Positions 1-11,115 of a stretch of 64,000 nt of DNA are shown piece by piece. Both the position numbers and the translations under genes were made by a program. The stretch is taken from NCBI GenBank assembly GCA_034509755.1, contig CM067555.1:8750142-8814141 (forward strand), read 5' to 3'. This stretch comes from Anisodus tanguticus. Its lineage: Eukaryota > Streptophyta > Magnoliopsida > Solanales > Solanaceae. Numbering within the stretch: position 1 is the stretch's first letter; every line of letters starts with the position of its first letter. The notes below the pieces were generated by a model. The model did no database searches. It was not told where the DNA came from and was given only the letters and a program-made list of their open reading frames with translations.

Positions 1-1116
1 AAATGTTGAGAGACATCGTGTTCATAGCTGCCTCAATATCCGTTGGTGCATAGGTTAAAGGAGGAGAAACATGTGCACCATATGCTTGTTGTGGACGTGC
101 GACGAGGATGCCGGACTAGGCCTGTTGGGCCAGAGGTTGGGCTTAGGAGGATGTCGGGTAGGGGCAAAGTGGAGCATTCCATACCGGTGGGACCCACGCA
201 TCCTATGGCGGGTAGGCAACCCATGACAGAGGTTGCTGCCACTATTGCTTCCGCTGTTTGTGGCTGCCAGCCGGCGGGGCCGCCTCCTGCCGCTGCGGCC
301 ACTGTTTTCGGCGGTGCTGCTGTTGTTGTCGTTCCGTCGTTGTTCCTGAAATTTCATCCTTTGTTGTTATTCTGGGAACGTGAACCACGTGTCGTATCGT
401 TGGCTTTCCTGTAGGATGGGGAGGGAGTCGAGCCTCTCGTGTCAGCATGATTTTTGCCGGTGGTTATGGGAGCGGCGTCGGCTGTGCTGGCATTAGTCGA
501 TGCCTGCTTCATTTTTTGGGTTTATTTAAGGATGAGTCTCGAACGAGCCTTATAGAACGGAGGAAATGACGTGCTTTGTTGGAGGATGGTAGTGACGCCA
601 TCATAATTTTCATTTAAACCCGCAATAAGTTGCATCACCAATCGTTAATTAGTGACCGATGCACCGACGTTGGAGAGTTTATCGTCAATTATCTTAAGTT
701 CTTGACATTAGGCCAACGCATTAGGAAAATTGTCCTATTGAATGGCTTGAAATTGATTTTCCAGATACAAGGCACATTGTGCCTTGTTGTCATGAAAATA
801 CTTTCCAAGCGCTTCCACGTTTGTCGTGCAGTGGCATCGGTTTTAATGATTTTATGTAATAGATCGTGTCGTAGATCCATTATAGGACAACCACATCTAA
901 GCGGGACCAAAGTTCATCATCAGAATCATCAAGTCTTTCTAGGGTCTTTGATTTTGGACGGATGATATGGTCGATGACTTTGTATACACGCCAATGAATC
1001 TTAAATAATTCTGCCCAAGATGAGTACTGAACCTTTTCCATCTCAAGAGTTATGGGAATGAAATTCTTGATGTTGTTAACTGCAAGATCATGATGGAATT
1101 TAGGTTGTTCAACCAT
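1..1116 (-). pseudogene. gag: copia Gag, degenerate and partial
   Basis: The first reading block (880-1116) starts with an ATG and gives a typical plant copia Gag N-terminus, with a LEMEKVQYSSWAELFKIH stretch. The gag copies at 22948-24153 and 33048 onward share it. The frame stops after about 78 residues and the match resumes in other frames (689-910 and beyond). The C-terminal part at 50-450 is Gly/Asn/Pro-rich and GC-rich, like the other gag tails in this window. I see no CCHC zinc knuckle. Not expected to make a functional capsid protein. Confidence 0.8.
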
Positions 1117-1236
1117 TGAAAATTGGAGAGTAAGAGAGGAAAGTCGAAGAAAGAAGTGAGAGGGCTACCGAGAAAAAGGGTTGCTGAGGAGGGGGGAGGG
1201 GCGGCTTTAGGGAGAAAAAGAAGTTAGGTTTTGACT

Positions 1237-1246
1237 TCTGATACCA
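1237..1246 (-). other. primer-binding site (tRNA-iMet)
   Basis: The minus strand reads TGGTATCAGA immediately after the LTR end, matching the 3' end complement of plant initiator tRNA-Met, the usual primer of copia elements. Confidence 0.85.
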
Positions 1247-1436
1247 TGAAGGAATATGTTCCCTTGACTTTCATTGATTATTGTGTACAATATATATAGG
1301 GTTACATAATTATTTACATGTTAACTAAATCTTCCTAATTACAATTGGAATATAAATTTACCTAATATAAAAGGATATACAAAATATGGTAATATTCTAT
1401 CAATGGTATTATACAAGATATGATAATATTCTATCA
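1247..1436 (-). repeat. copia 5' LTR, 190 bp
   Basis: On the minus strand the segment begins TGATAGAATA and ends CTTCA, directly followed by the tRNA-Met primer site. It contains an internal duplication: the first ~35 bp starting TGATAGAATATTA are repeated once, slightly diverged. The start resembles the LTR at 32686-32836, so the two families are related. Part of the inner end recurs as a fragment at 29836-29880. Confidence 0.8.
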
Positions 1437-1858
1437 GTTAGTGAATAAGAGAATATTTGGACCAATCATATAATTACAGGGGTATATTTGACCAATTATT
1501 AAGAGATAACAAATTTGGATCGATCATTCGCAAAATCAAGAGCAAATTTGAACTTTTTCTCTTTATTTCAATTTTTTGTAGTTTTTCCAGAACTTTTAAA
1601 AATATATCGGAGATGTTTTTCAATTTTAGACAAAATCAGAAGAACTTCTTTACGGTAGTATGCTTATATAAACATGCTTTTTATTACGTAGTTACGTACA
1701 TACGTAGTACATACTAGTAAAATTTTCTTGCCCAAGACAACACATTTTTTTCGTAAAAAGAAAAAAGACAACACATTTTTTACGGTAGCAGCAAGAACTA
1801 CATCATTAGCTCAAATCACTAAAAATCGTTTGCCACAGCTAATTTCGTCTCTTAGTAC
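1437..1858. other. AT-rich spacer, nothing recognised
   Basis: AT-rich DNA between the copia LTR and the next solo LTR. The open frame of 86 codons at 1457-1717 has low-complexity Phe/Lys-rich composition and no recognisable domain, so I do not call it a gene. Confidence 0.5.
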
Positions 1859-2995
1859 TGTTGGAAATTAGCCTTTGGTGGGAGTTGCGACCGACCAACT
1901 TTAACGGCTTAAACACTAGTGTTACGTATGTTGGAGAATCCGGTTCTTCACACATGCATGATCTACTAAGTACGTAGATAACCGTAGGGCCAAGAATCGT
2001 CAAATTTCATTGAGAAATGAAAGAGATATTGGTCCACGAAGTAAGGTGTTTGAAGCATGGAAAGTGTGGTATTGTGTTCAATTCTCCCTCATCGGTAGAG
2101 GAAGAAAGAATGGTTGTGTATATAAGACTCGAAATTGGTTTGGGGTTTGGGACCCCAAGGGGTATCCCATGTGTTTAAAGGAGGGAGGACCTAGTTGTGC
2201 TTCGGTTCGAGGAAAGACCACACGCGCGCCGCCGCCGCGCGCCCGTCCCGTCCGGTTCCGGGTTCACGGGTCACGGGCTGTGGGCCTTCTGATATTATCT
2301 TTTTGGGCCAGAGAACTTTGCCAGAAGTACAATTTTGGACCAGAATTCTTTCAGACAGTTTGGTCCCTGAAGTTTCAAGATGTACAGTTTGGTCCCTGAA
2401 GTTTTCAGAAAGTCAGAATTTCGACGGTCAAAGCGTAAACGCAAGCACTCAATTCACCATTTATTTTGGCTGAATTACTCCTCCTATAATGGCCAAATCC
2501 GTTGGTCTTTCACCATTTATGTTGGTGACTTTACTACCTCCATAATGGCCATTATTTGGCTGTTATGGAGGCAGTTTTCAGTCCCTCCCTCAACTATATA
2601 AACACCCCCTTACACCATTGTTGAGCACTAAGAATAGTACACGAAAATACACAAGCAGAAATCTCTTCTTCCTACAACTTCCAAGCATCATTTCGTTACT
2701 CAATATTCTTCACGGTAGCACTTGAGTTTCCTTTGCTCAAGTGTTCCATTGTTGTTTTATCTTGGGAGACAAATTGTCCAGGACGTATAAAGGATACATA
2801 CGAGGCAATATTGTCTTAAGGACAGAGTGCCACACTCGACTCAGAAAAACAGTTTCCAGTTTTTTCTTCTTCAACAATTGTAATTTCAGATTTCTAGTTG
2901 AATTATTGAATCTTTGTTTATCCTTTCGAATACTTGTAATAGTAATATACTTCCCGTACTGCATTATAAATTACAATAGAGAAAGAACTCCAACA
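1859..2995 (+). repeat. solo LTR, family 'TGTTGGAAATT', copy A (1,137 bp)
   Basis: It starts TGTTGGAAATTAGCC and ends CTCCAACA (inverted TGTTGG/CCAACA ends). Three further copies lie at 6052-7257, 16046-17108 and 28364-29241. Inside are a GC microsatellite (cgcgcgccgccgcc, ~2222), two tandem copies of a TTTGGTCCCTGAAGTTT unit (~2360-2405) and a TATA box (CTATATAAACACCC, ~2594) marking the likely promoter. No primer site follows and no polypurine tract precedes, so it is a solo LTR. The flanks AGTAC and ACTTA do not match, so the target duplication is lost. Superfamily not determined. Confidence 0.8.
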
Positions 2996-4601
2996 ACTTA
3001 AGACAATATTGTATTGTATTACTATTAGTGTTCGAAATATGTCGGTCAAAAGTTGTGTGACCAAATCTGGATATGGCAATGGTTTTCTGGTAGAAGAGAG
3101 TGACGATGATGAACGTGTTCATGGTGTCACCGCTACCAAGACTGGTGGGAACAAGCGCTCTCGAGAGCACGAGGATATCAACCCGGGACAAGAGGAGAAG
3201 ACTGAAGATGTTATTCTATCTTGCAGCAGAAGGCCTATATCTGTCCCAGACAAAAGATCCGAATAATGGTAAGAAGGAAATGGACACTCAGTCTGATGAA
3301 GTGACTGAAGTGAGCCAAAATCCGAAATTGGGATAAGTAGTTTTTCTTACTTGTCAAGAATAAAGATTAAATGATGTCTGATTAAAAATGGATTAAAGTA
3401 ACGAGGAATATGAAAATAATTTATATTCCTTACGCTTTAAAAATCAGAAGTTTAATCTCCTCTTCTTTTCCGTTTAAAGATTGGATTTTGTAAAGGACTT
3501 AAAAAGATCCGTTCTTTTAAGTGTAATTATTAAAAGTGTGTAAAGTATGTTCGCGCATACGAGTGAGAAAGATCCACTGACTGTTACCACTCTTAAGTAA
3601 GCGCCAAGAATTATCTGGGCACCAATCATAACGGAAGAAGTCTAAAAGCTAAAGACGTTGAGCCTGTCATATTATTTGGCAGAAGATCCTTCATAGGATG
3701 ATATTGGACACTCAGTCATACAAAGCCTCCGGGCGACTGGAGTGGGCCAAAATTTCTCTTAAGTAAGCGCCAAGAATTATCTGGGCACCAATCATAACGG
3801 AAGAAGTCTAAAAGCTAAAGACGTTGAGCCTGTCATATTATTTGGCAGAAGATCCTTCATAGGATGATATTGGACACTCAGTCATACAAAGCCTCCGGGC
3901 GACTAGAGTGGGCCAAAATTTCTTTGATATGATGATATTGGACACTCAGTCATATAAAGCCTCCGAGCGACTGGAGTGGGGCCAAAATTCATTTCATAGG
4001 AAAAGTAATGGACACCTAGTAAGGTGGGCCACAGTTTCCAGGTCTTAAATGATCTGAAGGCCTAAAGAAAGGCAGAAAAGAAATTGGACACTCAGTCTGC
4101 CAAAGCAACTGGAGTGGGCCAGAGTATCTAAATCACATATGATCTGGTTACACCTTAACCACGGGCAAGAGGTTGTTCATGTGAAGCAACGCCACCTCTA
4201 AAGTAGAAGGGGTTGGAGAGGTTGTCCTCAATAGGACTTCATGGATTGGGATCACTCTAAGATGAGGTGATACATATCCCAAACTTGGTTTAAGGAACGC
4301 TGTTGGTCAAGCTGGTTTGAGACTAGTCCAACAGGTCTGTAATAACTAAGAATTGTACAGTACGTCTGTAGCTAAATGAATGATATATTTGTAATCCGTG
4401 CATCTATGTCATCATAGATTAAGACACGTTAATTATCAAGTCATTCAAAAGCTAATGATGTTGTAATTGTTGCCTTCTGTCGACATAAACCCTCAAAATA
4501 AATGTGAGGTAGGCGAAGAGGCAAAATCACCTTTCCAAATTCCGTCAAAGGGAATAGAGAAAGAAGCACCGCTCCTCTAGAACTTAGTCACACCTACTTA
4601 G
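2996..4601. other. non-genic stretch with tandem duplication
   Basis: No convincing gene. Overlapping open frames at 3009-3336 give short hydrophilic peptides with no recognisable domain. From 3590 on the region is repetitive (separate entry). Between 4130 and 4600 I recognise nothing. Confidence 0.5.
3590..3921 (+). repeat. 166-bp direct tandem duplication
   Basis: Two head-to-tail units (3590-3755 and 3756-3921) are almost identical; I noticed one clear difference (CTGGAG versus CTAGAG). Each unit ends with a ~50-bp motif running from GGACACTCAGTC to GAGTGGGCCAAAATTTC. Diverged single copies of that motif occur outside the duplication at about 3281, 3935, 4010 and 4085. Near-identity suggests a recent duplication. 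Confidence 0.85.
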
Positions 4602-4830
4602 GTTGATTGACAAAAATGGGATGCTAAAGATTGTTGATTTTGGACTTGCAAACTACTTCAATCCTGAGAAAAAGCGTCCTCTTACAAGTCGAGTTGTCAC
4701 ACTTTGGTACAGAGCTCCAGAGTTACTACTAGGTGCTACAGATTATGGAATTGGTATTGATCTTTGGAGTGTTGGCTGCCTCATGGCTGAAATGTTTGCA
4801 GGCAGGCCTATTCTGCCAGGTCACACCGAG
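4602..4830 (+). pseudogene. orphan exon of a cyclin-dependent-kinase-like protein kinase
   Basis: The frame gives subdomains VII-IX of a CMGC/CDK-type kinase. It contains the DFG motif with LKIVDFGLA, the activation segment with TSRVVTLWYRAPELLLG (APE motif), the conserved aspartate in IDLWSVGC and GRPILPGHTEV. This matches plant CDC2-like CRK kinases. It is bounded by a splice acceptor (CTTAG, ends 4601) and a donor (GTACTAG, starts 4831), so it looks like one intact exon captured as genomic DNA. No other kinase exon was found on either side. It encodes about 76 residues of a family normally several hundred long, so it cannot be a working kinase alone. Confidence 0.8.
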
Positions 4831-5114
4831 GTACTAGCTTAACTTCGAAATTTTCCAATGTTTGATTGAATAGATCATCAAGAAGCTAACATTTTTGGAT
4901 TATTCAAAAATAATTGGCAGCATATGTATTAAGTTTTGTGTGAAGTATAACTATACTACTACTACAAGCACATCTTCAAAGCCAACTGAGAAAGCAGAGA
5001 GTCCACAGAGTTCACCAGTAAGTACTGAATCCTATCCTAATTCCACTAGGAACATCAAGAATAGACCTCCATTGTGAAATGCTAGAAGAAGCCGAACTAA
5101 TAAGTATAGCAGCA
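4831..5114. other. spacer between kinase exon and copia scrap
   Basis: A 60-codon open frame at 4895-5077 is Ser/Thr/Pro-rich without recognisable similarity. Nothing else is seen. Confidence 0.4.
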
Positions 5115-5707
5115 ACCGTATTTGGTCTACCGGTTGGCTTCACAAACTGGCCCAACCATTTCGGCCAGCCCAATTAATTCGGGCAACTCGGCCCAACAAT
5201 TTTCTCCTCAAACCCAGCAAAATGGGCTGCCTGCCCTAGCCCAGTGGCTGCCGGCCCAGCTGGGCCTCTCGCTGGCAACCCACTGCCTGGCAGTCCATTG
5301 AGTAGCGATCCAGCCTCAGGCAGTGGCGGCCCAGCACGCCCAGGCCCACTCCAAGGCGGTCCGCTACCCACTCAGCCCAATATCACGTCCTCTATCCAAC
5401 CAACTCCAGTTCTGGCCCAACGGCCAGTCACTCGTAGTCAACATGGGATTTTCAAACCAAATAAAAAATACGGTCTTCACACTCATGTTACCAAATCACC
5501 GTTGCCTCGTTATACTGTGTCTTCCCTTAATCACCCGAATTGGAAAATATCTATGGATGATGAATATAATGCTCTTATTAATAATATGACGTGGGATTTG
5601 GTGTCTCGTCCTCCTGATGTTAATGTGATTCAGTCTATGTGGATTTTTAGTCATAAAGAAAAATCTGATGGTACATTTGAAAGACATAAAGTCTGTCTTG
5701 TAGGGTG
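5115..5707 (+). pseudogene. pol: fragment of copia pol (integrase tail to RT start)
   Basis: From 5244 a 154-residue frame reads a Pro/Gly/Ala-rich linker, then RPVTRSQHGIFKPNKK and the RT N-terminal region (NWKISMDDEYNALI, then MWIFSHKEKSDGTFERHK). The same segment is at 35350-35940 in the element at 32686-37416, so the two are relatives. There are no LTRs around it and it ends abruptly at 5707, where TRIM LTR sequence begins. Confidence 0.85.
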
Positions 5708-5773
5708 AGGATTGTTCAAGTCCATATAAGGAGTCCATGTTCCCATTCCATTTTCGATGTAGGACTCTTAACA
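5697..5773 (+). repeat. TRIM LTR fragment joined to the copia scrap
   Basis: The stretch from GGGTGAGGATTGTTCAAG to GACTCTTAACA matches the LTRs of the complete TRIM at 25352-25697 over its distal ~75 bp. The proximal part is replaced by the copia fragment. The bases CTTGTAGG at the join belong to both parents. Confidence 0.75.
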
Positions 5774-6051
5774 AATATATTTTTGTTTGAAGGAATTAGA
5801 TGATATATGATGATAATAGAAAGTTGATTGCTTAGTGTTAAAGTTAGTCCTTGATTTTGAGAGAAAATTTCACTATTCGTAAATTCTAACGAATGTGTTA
5901 CCCCTTTCTTTATGACATGTTCAGCCCATAATGAATCATTTGCTAATGTGAAACAAGATTGCTGAATTTGAATTTAGGACCAGGTTTTTCTCTTCATATT
6001 CATCCATTCTTGAGGGGCGGAGCTAGGGTCGAACTCCCTTCGCCAGAAAAT
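5774..6051. other. spacer, nothing recognised
   Basis: AT-rich DNA with no supported feature. It ends with the left target duplication (AAAAT, 6047-6051) of the next solo LTR. Confidence 0.5.
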
Positions 6052-7257
6052 TGTTGGAAATTAGCCTTTGGCGGGAGTTGCGACTTGCGACCGACCAACT
6101 TTAACGACTTAAACACTAGTGTTACGTATGTTGGAGAATCCGGTTCTTCACACATGCATGATCTACTAAGTACGTAGATAACCGTAGGGCCAAGAATCGT
6201 CAAATTTCATTGAGAAATGAAAGAGATATTGGTCCACGAAGTAAGGTGTTTGAAGCATGAAAAGTGTGGTATTGTGTTCAATTCTCCCTCATCGGTAGAG
6301 GAAGAAAGAATTGTTGTGTATATAAGACTCGAAATTGGTTTGGGATTTGGGACCCCAAGGGGTATCCCATGTGTTTAAAGGAGGGAGGACCTAGATGTGC
6401 TTTGGTTCAAGGAAAGACCACACGCGCGCCGCCGCCGCCCGCCCGTCCGGTTCCGAGTTCTGGGTTCCGGGTTCTCGGGTTCTCGGGTTCTCGGGCTGTG
6501 GGCCTTCTGATATTATCTTTTTGGACCAGAGAACTTTGCCAGAAGTACAGTTTGATCCCAGAAGTTTCAGATGTACAGTTTGGACCAGAATTCTTTCAGA
6601 TGTACAATTTGGTCCCTGAAGTTTCAAGATGTACAGTTTGGTCCCTGAAGTTTCCAGAAAGAAATTGGGCAGAAGAGAACAGAAACTCCAAGCACTCAAT
6701 TCAGCCATTTATTTTGGCTGAATTACTCCTCCTTTAAATGGCCAATCCGTTGGTCTTTCACCATATGTTGGTGACTTTACTACCTCCATAATGGCCATTA
6801 TTTGGCTGTTATGGAGGCAGTTTTTCAGTCCCCTTCCTCACCTATATAAACACCCCCTTACATCATTGTTGAGCAACACTAATATATACGAAAATACAGA
6901 AGCATACACAAGCAAAAATAGTTTTTCCTACAACTTCCGAGCATCATTTCGTTACTCAATATTCTTCACGGTAGCTCTTGAGTTTCCTTTGCTCAAGTGT
7001 TCCATTGCTGTTTTATCTTGGGAGACAAATTGTCCAGGATGTATAAAGGATACATACGGGGCAATATTGTCTTAAGGACAGAGTGCCACACTCGACTCAG
7101 CAATAACAAAACAGTTTTGACTTTTTCTCGTTCTACAATTGTAATTTCAGATTTCTAGTTGAATTATTGAATCTTTGTTTATCCTTTCGAATACTTGTAA
7201 TAGTGATATACTTCCCGTACTGCTTTATAAAGTACAATAGAGACAAAAATACCAACA
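6052..7257 (+). repeat. solo LTR, family 'TGTTGGAAATT', copy B (1,206 bp)
   Basis: Same family as 1859-2995, starting TGTTGGAAATTAGCC and ending ACCAACA. It is flanked by a perfect 5-bp target duplication AAAAT (6047-6051 and 7258-7262), which shows a completed integration followed by LTR-LTR recombination. It is the longest copy because of local expansions: a triplicated GGGTTCTC block near 6470 and several GATGTACAGTTTGG units at 6570-6650. A TATA box is at about 6842. Confidence 0.92.
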
Positions 7258-7392
7258 AAAATTACACTATACATATGAAGTTAAAATTATATGTTGAATC
7301 TCCTTAGGTTCTTCATGTGTTTATTTATTTATGTTTTGACCCTGTTAGTGAAAATTCTAGCTCAATTGCTTTCGATTCTAACCCAACAATAC

Positions 7393-7727
7393 TGTTAAGA
7401 CTTACAATTCAATCAAAGGTTGAGCTCAAAGCTCCAAGAATAAGCAACAATGGCAGACTGGGGTCTGTTTTAAGTCGGTAAAGGTAGAGAGAGAAAAAAT
7501 AATGAACACTGGATTTGGGGAATGAAAAACTGATTTCATTCTATCTGTGTAAGTGTATATATACATGAGCAAAACAAACAAAAATATCTAACTCCTAATG
7601 TACAGTTGGCAGATGACCACTAACAAACTAATCTACCACTAACAAACTAACTAACTATGCTCTAACAAACTTAACAAATTATCTAAACTAATTCAGCTAA
7701 TGATAATAATTATATAGTAATCTCAAC
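7393..7727 (-). repeat. 3' LTR of the composite copia element
   Basis: About 335 bp, starting (plus-strand view) TGTTAAGACTTAC and closely matching 17253-17571 along its length, with substitutions and small indels. The outer U3 end has lost the canonical TG: it reads GGTTGAG where the other LTR reads TGTTGAG. Confidence 0.88.
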
Positions 7728-7747
7728 CCCTCCCCCTCCCCCTCAAG
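7728..7747 (-). other. polypurine tract
   Basis: The plus-strand run CCCTCCCCCTCCCCCTC is a pure purine tract on the minus strand, adjacent to the U3 end of the 3' LTR. This is the expected plus-strand primer position. Confidence 0.75.
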
Positions 7748-10700
7748 TTGGAGGTGTTGAATACACATCCAACTTGCCCAGGATAGCTCCATGTTTGAGT
7801 CCTGTCAAGGCTTTGGTTAGAACATCAGCCAATTGGTTATTGGTGTAGATGTGATGTAATGTGATCAAGCCTTCTTGAAATTTTTCTCGCACAAAATTAC
7901 AATCTACTTCAATGTGTTTGGTCCTTTCATGAAAAACTAGATTCTTGGCAATATGCAAGGCTGACTGAGTGTCACAAAAAATATGCATAGGCAATGAGAG
8001 TGGCATTGTGAGTTCATCAAACAACCTTTGCAACCATACCAGTTCCCTACTACTTTTCTTAGGGCTCTGTATTCTGCTTCTGCAAAAGATAATGAAATTG
8101 CCTCTTGTTTCATTGACTTCCAACTTATTGGACTGCTTCTTAGTAGCATAATGTATCCACTGACATATTTTCTAAAATCAGGGCAAGCAACCCAGGCTCA
8201 ATCACAATAAGCTTGCACCTCAAAGCTTGGATTTTGGGACAAGAATATCCCCAATGATGGATCATTCTTAAGATATCTAAGAAGATGAAATGCAACTTTA
8301 AGTTTGGTTCCCTTGGGTTTTGCATGAACTGACTTAAGTGTTAGACATTGTAGGCTATGTCCAACCTTATGTTGGTGAGGAAATTCAATTTCCAATGAAA
8401 TTTCTGTAAAATGTGGGATCCTGTAACTATAGTCCTTCTTTGACTTTTAACTTTTGAGTGGGATCTAGTGAAGAGGACAAGCAGGATTGATTAAGTGTAT
8501 CATACTCTTTCAACATATCCAGCATGGACTTTCTTTGAGAAATAATGATGTCATCGGCCTTATACACCACTTCTAGTCCCAGAAAATAGTGTAATATACT
8601 TAGGTCCTTAATCTTGAAAGTATGGTGCAGAAATTGTTTTAACTCAGCAATCTCAGACAAGTCTGTACCAGTGATGATTATATCATCAATATACACAGTT
8701 ACAAATATTGCAGAACCATGACATTTCTTATAGAATAATGAGTAATCATTGAGGGAGTGTGTGTATCCTTTTGAGCATAGAGCTTCAGTGAGTTTGGCAT
8801 ACCATTGCATGTTTGTTTGTTTAAGTCCATAAAGGGACTTGTTCAATTTGCATACCATCCCAGCACTGCTTATACCAAGTCTAGTGGCACTTCCATGTAC
8901 TCTTCTTTATGCAATTTCCCATGAAGAAATGCATTATTGACATCTAGTTGGTAGATACCTCATCTCTTTTTCACATATGTAGCAAGTAATGACCTCACAT
9001 TATTCATCTTTACTACTGGTGAAAAAGTCTCAGTATAGTCAATTTCAACTTGTTGTGTGTATACTTTCACCACTAGCCTAGCTTTATACCTTTCAATACT
9101 TTCATCACTTTTATGTTTTATTTTGTACACCCATTTATAACCGACTTTCTAATAGCTTCTGATAGCACAGTCGAGAAAGCGACGAATTCTCTGCCCTTGC
9201 CTTCTTATCTTTGGATAAGGATACATGATCCCAAGTATGATTTGTGTGTAAGGCATTAAATTCCCATGTCATGTCAACTTTCTAGGCAGGATTCAAAGCT
9301 CCCTCCTCATAAGAGGATGGCTCGTTATCATTGCAAATGTTTATAATAAATGTTTGACTCTCAAAAGTAAGATTTGCAGGAGAGATGTGATTGTGACAAG
9401 AAAATAAGGTATTAAGAGATGTGGTAGGTGCAGGTTTCAGGTTTGGAATAGAATAATGGTAATCTTGTAGATAAGCAAAGGTTTTGGGGTTCCTACTAGA
9501 TTTCTTAGGCTCAGGCACAATGTTTTCAATTGGTATATCTGTGGTGGTTTGACTGGAATGAATGAGTGTGGGATTAGGGGTAGAAGGTGGATCAACTGAT
9601 GGATCTTGATTTTGAGTGTTATTGTTATGTGAGCAATTGGGAGTGTTGATACTATCACTAGTGTGATTTATGGTCTCGTGTTCAAGTGACACATGGGGTG
9701 GTGTAACACTTGTGTCTACACTACTATCCAATGCATAGTGTTGACTAGTGTCATCATATGTAGGATCAATAAATGGAATTGAATTGAATACAGAAGGAAA
9801 TGAACTAGACTCAGCAAACATAGAGAAAGGAAAGACATACTCCTTAAACACCACATCTCTTGATACATGGACTTTCTTTGTGGCCAGACCCATGGCTTTG
9901 TATCCCTTTGTTCCAAATGGATATACAATGAATACATGAGGTTCAGCCCTTGGTTAGAATTTATCTCAATGAATCTTTGAAAGGGTAAGATAACAAAAAC
10001 ATCCAAAACTTCTTATGTGGGAATATGAAGGTTTTTGGTTGTACAATATCGTATATGGACGTTTTCCTTTTATATGGGAGGAAGGTAATATGTTTATTAT
10101 ATAGGCAGCATAAAGAATACATTCTCCCTACTCAATGGTAACTTTGACTGGAAAATAAGTGCTCTGGTAGTTTCTAAGAGGTACTTAAGTTTTTTTTTAA
10201 CCACACCATTTTATTGTGGTGTGCATGGGCAAGTTTTCTCACGGATTATTCTTTTGGATTGAAGAAACTTTGTTGTGTTTGTGTTGATAAATTTCATACC
10301 ATTGTCTGTTCTAATGGCTTTGATAGATGTGTTAAATTGATTTTAAACCAGACATACAAATGTCTTGATGATTGTCAAGGCATTGCTTTTACTAGACAAC
10401 AGTTGAGTCCATGTGGATCTACTATAATCATCAACAATGGTAATAAGATATCTATATCCATAATATGTGGTTGTGCGGTATGGTCCCCATAGATCAATAT
10501 GAATTAGTTAGAAAATTTTGATAGTAGTAGTGGTTCTTTGAGTAAATGGCAGTCTGGCTTGTCTTGCCATGGGGAATATGGAACAATTGAAGGGTTGTTT
10601 ATGGGAGAAATTCTCATGTATTGAATAGATATCTTTCATTTTTGCAAAGGGCACATGCCCAAGCCTGTTATGCCACAAAACATTCATATCATCCACAGAT

Positions 10701-11115
10701 AAGAGATAACAAGCTGGGGGAAATTGATTTTACTCATTGAATTTGAACTATTTACATGACACTAAGAAGTACACTTATTTGCTGAAAATGAACTATTAAT
10801 AGTGAAACTATGAGGACAATGTGTACTCTGAAAACAACAACTAGAATGAACAGACATTGGACTGGAAGCATGAATTGTAGGTGAAGAACTTTTGTTGTTG
10901 AGACATATTGGACATAGGAAGTAGATATCCTTGACCTTGCTAATTTCCAGAGGCCTCTTCATTGAAAGGGCCTGTAGAAAACAAGAAGCTTCAGTAAAAG
11001 CAATTATTCTTTTGGAAGAAGAAGCTAATAAATGCAAATACACAAGATTATACTTAAAAGAATGCACATAGAACACCTTATGCAGGTCAATATTGGGGGC
11101 AAGTGTTACACTACC
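7743..11115 (-). pseudogene. pol: copia pol: integrase, RT and RNase H, degenerate
   Basis: The minus strand gives, in coding order: the region just upstream of integrase (10762-11076); the integrase zinc-binding WHNRLGH (10508-10696), whose expected second cysteine is replaced in CSIF; an integrase C-terminal/linker block (9282-9893); RT with LNKSLYGLKQ and the catalytic YIDD box (8427-8858); and RNase H ending with FHERTKHIEVDCNFVREK and QLADVLTKAL (7743-8123). Frameshifts and stops separate the blocks. The linker is Ser/Thr/His/Asn-rich. No block can work as an enzyme alone. Confidence 0.88.

Larger units (their letters stand above)
1..1436 (-). mobile_element. 5' part of a Ty1/copia element, cut by the window edge
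   Basis: Reading on the minus strand, the order is a short LTR (1247-1436), a primer-binding site for initiator tRNA-Met (1237-1246) and then gag. The reading frame near position 1-50 contains the DIEAAMNT stretch that in sibling copies here lies just before the protease, so protease and the rest of pol lie beyond the left edge. Gag is broken by stops and frameshifts, so the copy is inactive. The 3' LTR is not visible and no target duplication can be checked. Confidence 0.85.

Noticed and set aside
43..448. Overlapping open frames of 68-123 codons on both strands
   Set aside because: The region is the GC-rich tail of a minus-strand copia gag; the plus-strand frames are antisense artefacts.
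2010..2601. Open frames of 73-129 codons (and their counterparts at 5959-6737 and 16320-16911)
   Set aside because: They lie inside solo LTRs, differ between copies and contain GC microsatellite translation; no domain.
4895..5077. Ser/Thr/Pro-rich 60-codon frame after the kinase exon
   Set aside because: Not a recognised kinase segment; no splice signals linking it to the exon.
6052..7257. Pairing copies A (1859) and B (6052) as the two LTRs of one element carrying the kinase exon
   Set aside because: Copy B has its own perfect AAAAT duplication on both sides, and there is no primer site after A or clear polypurine tract before B.
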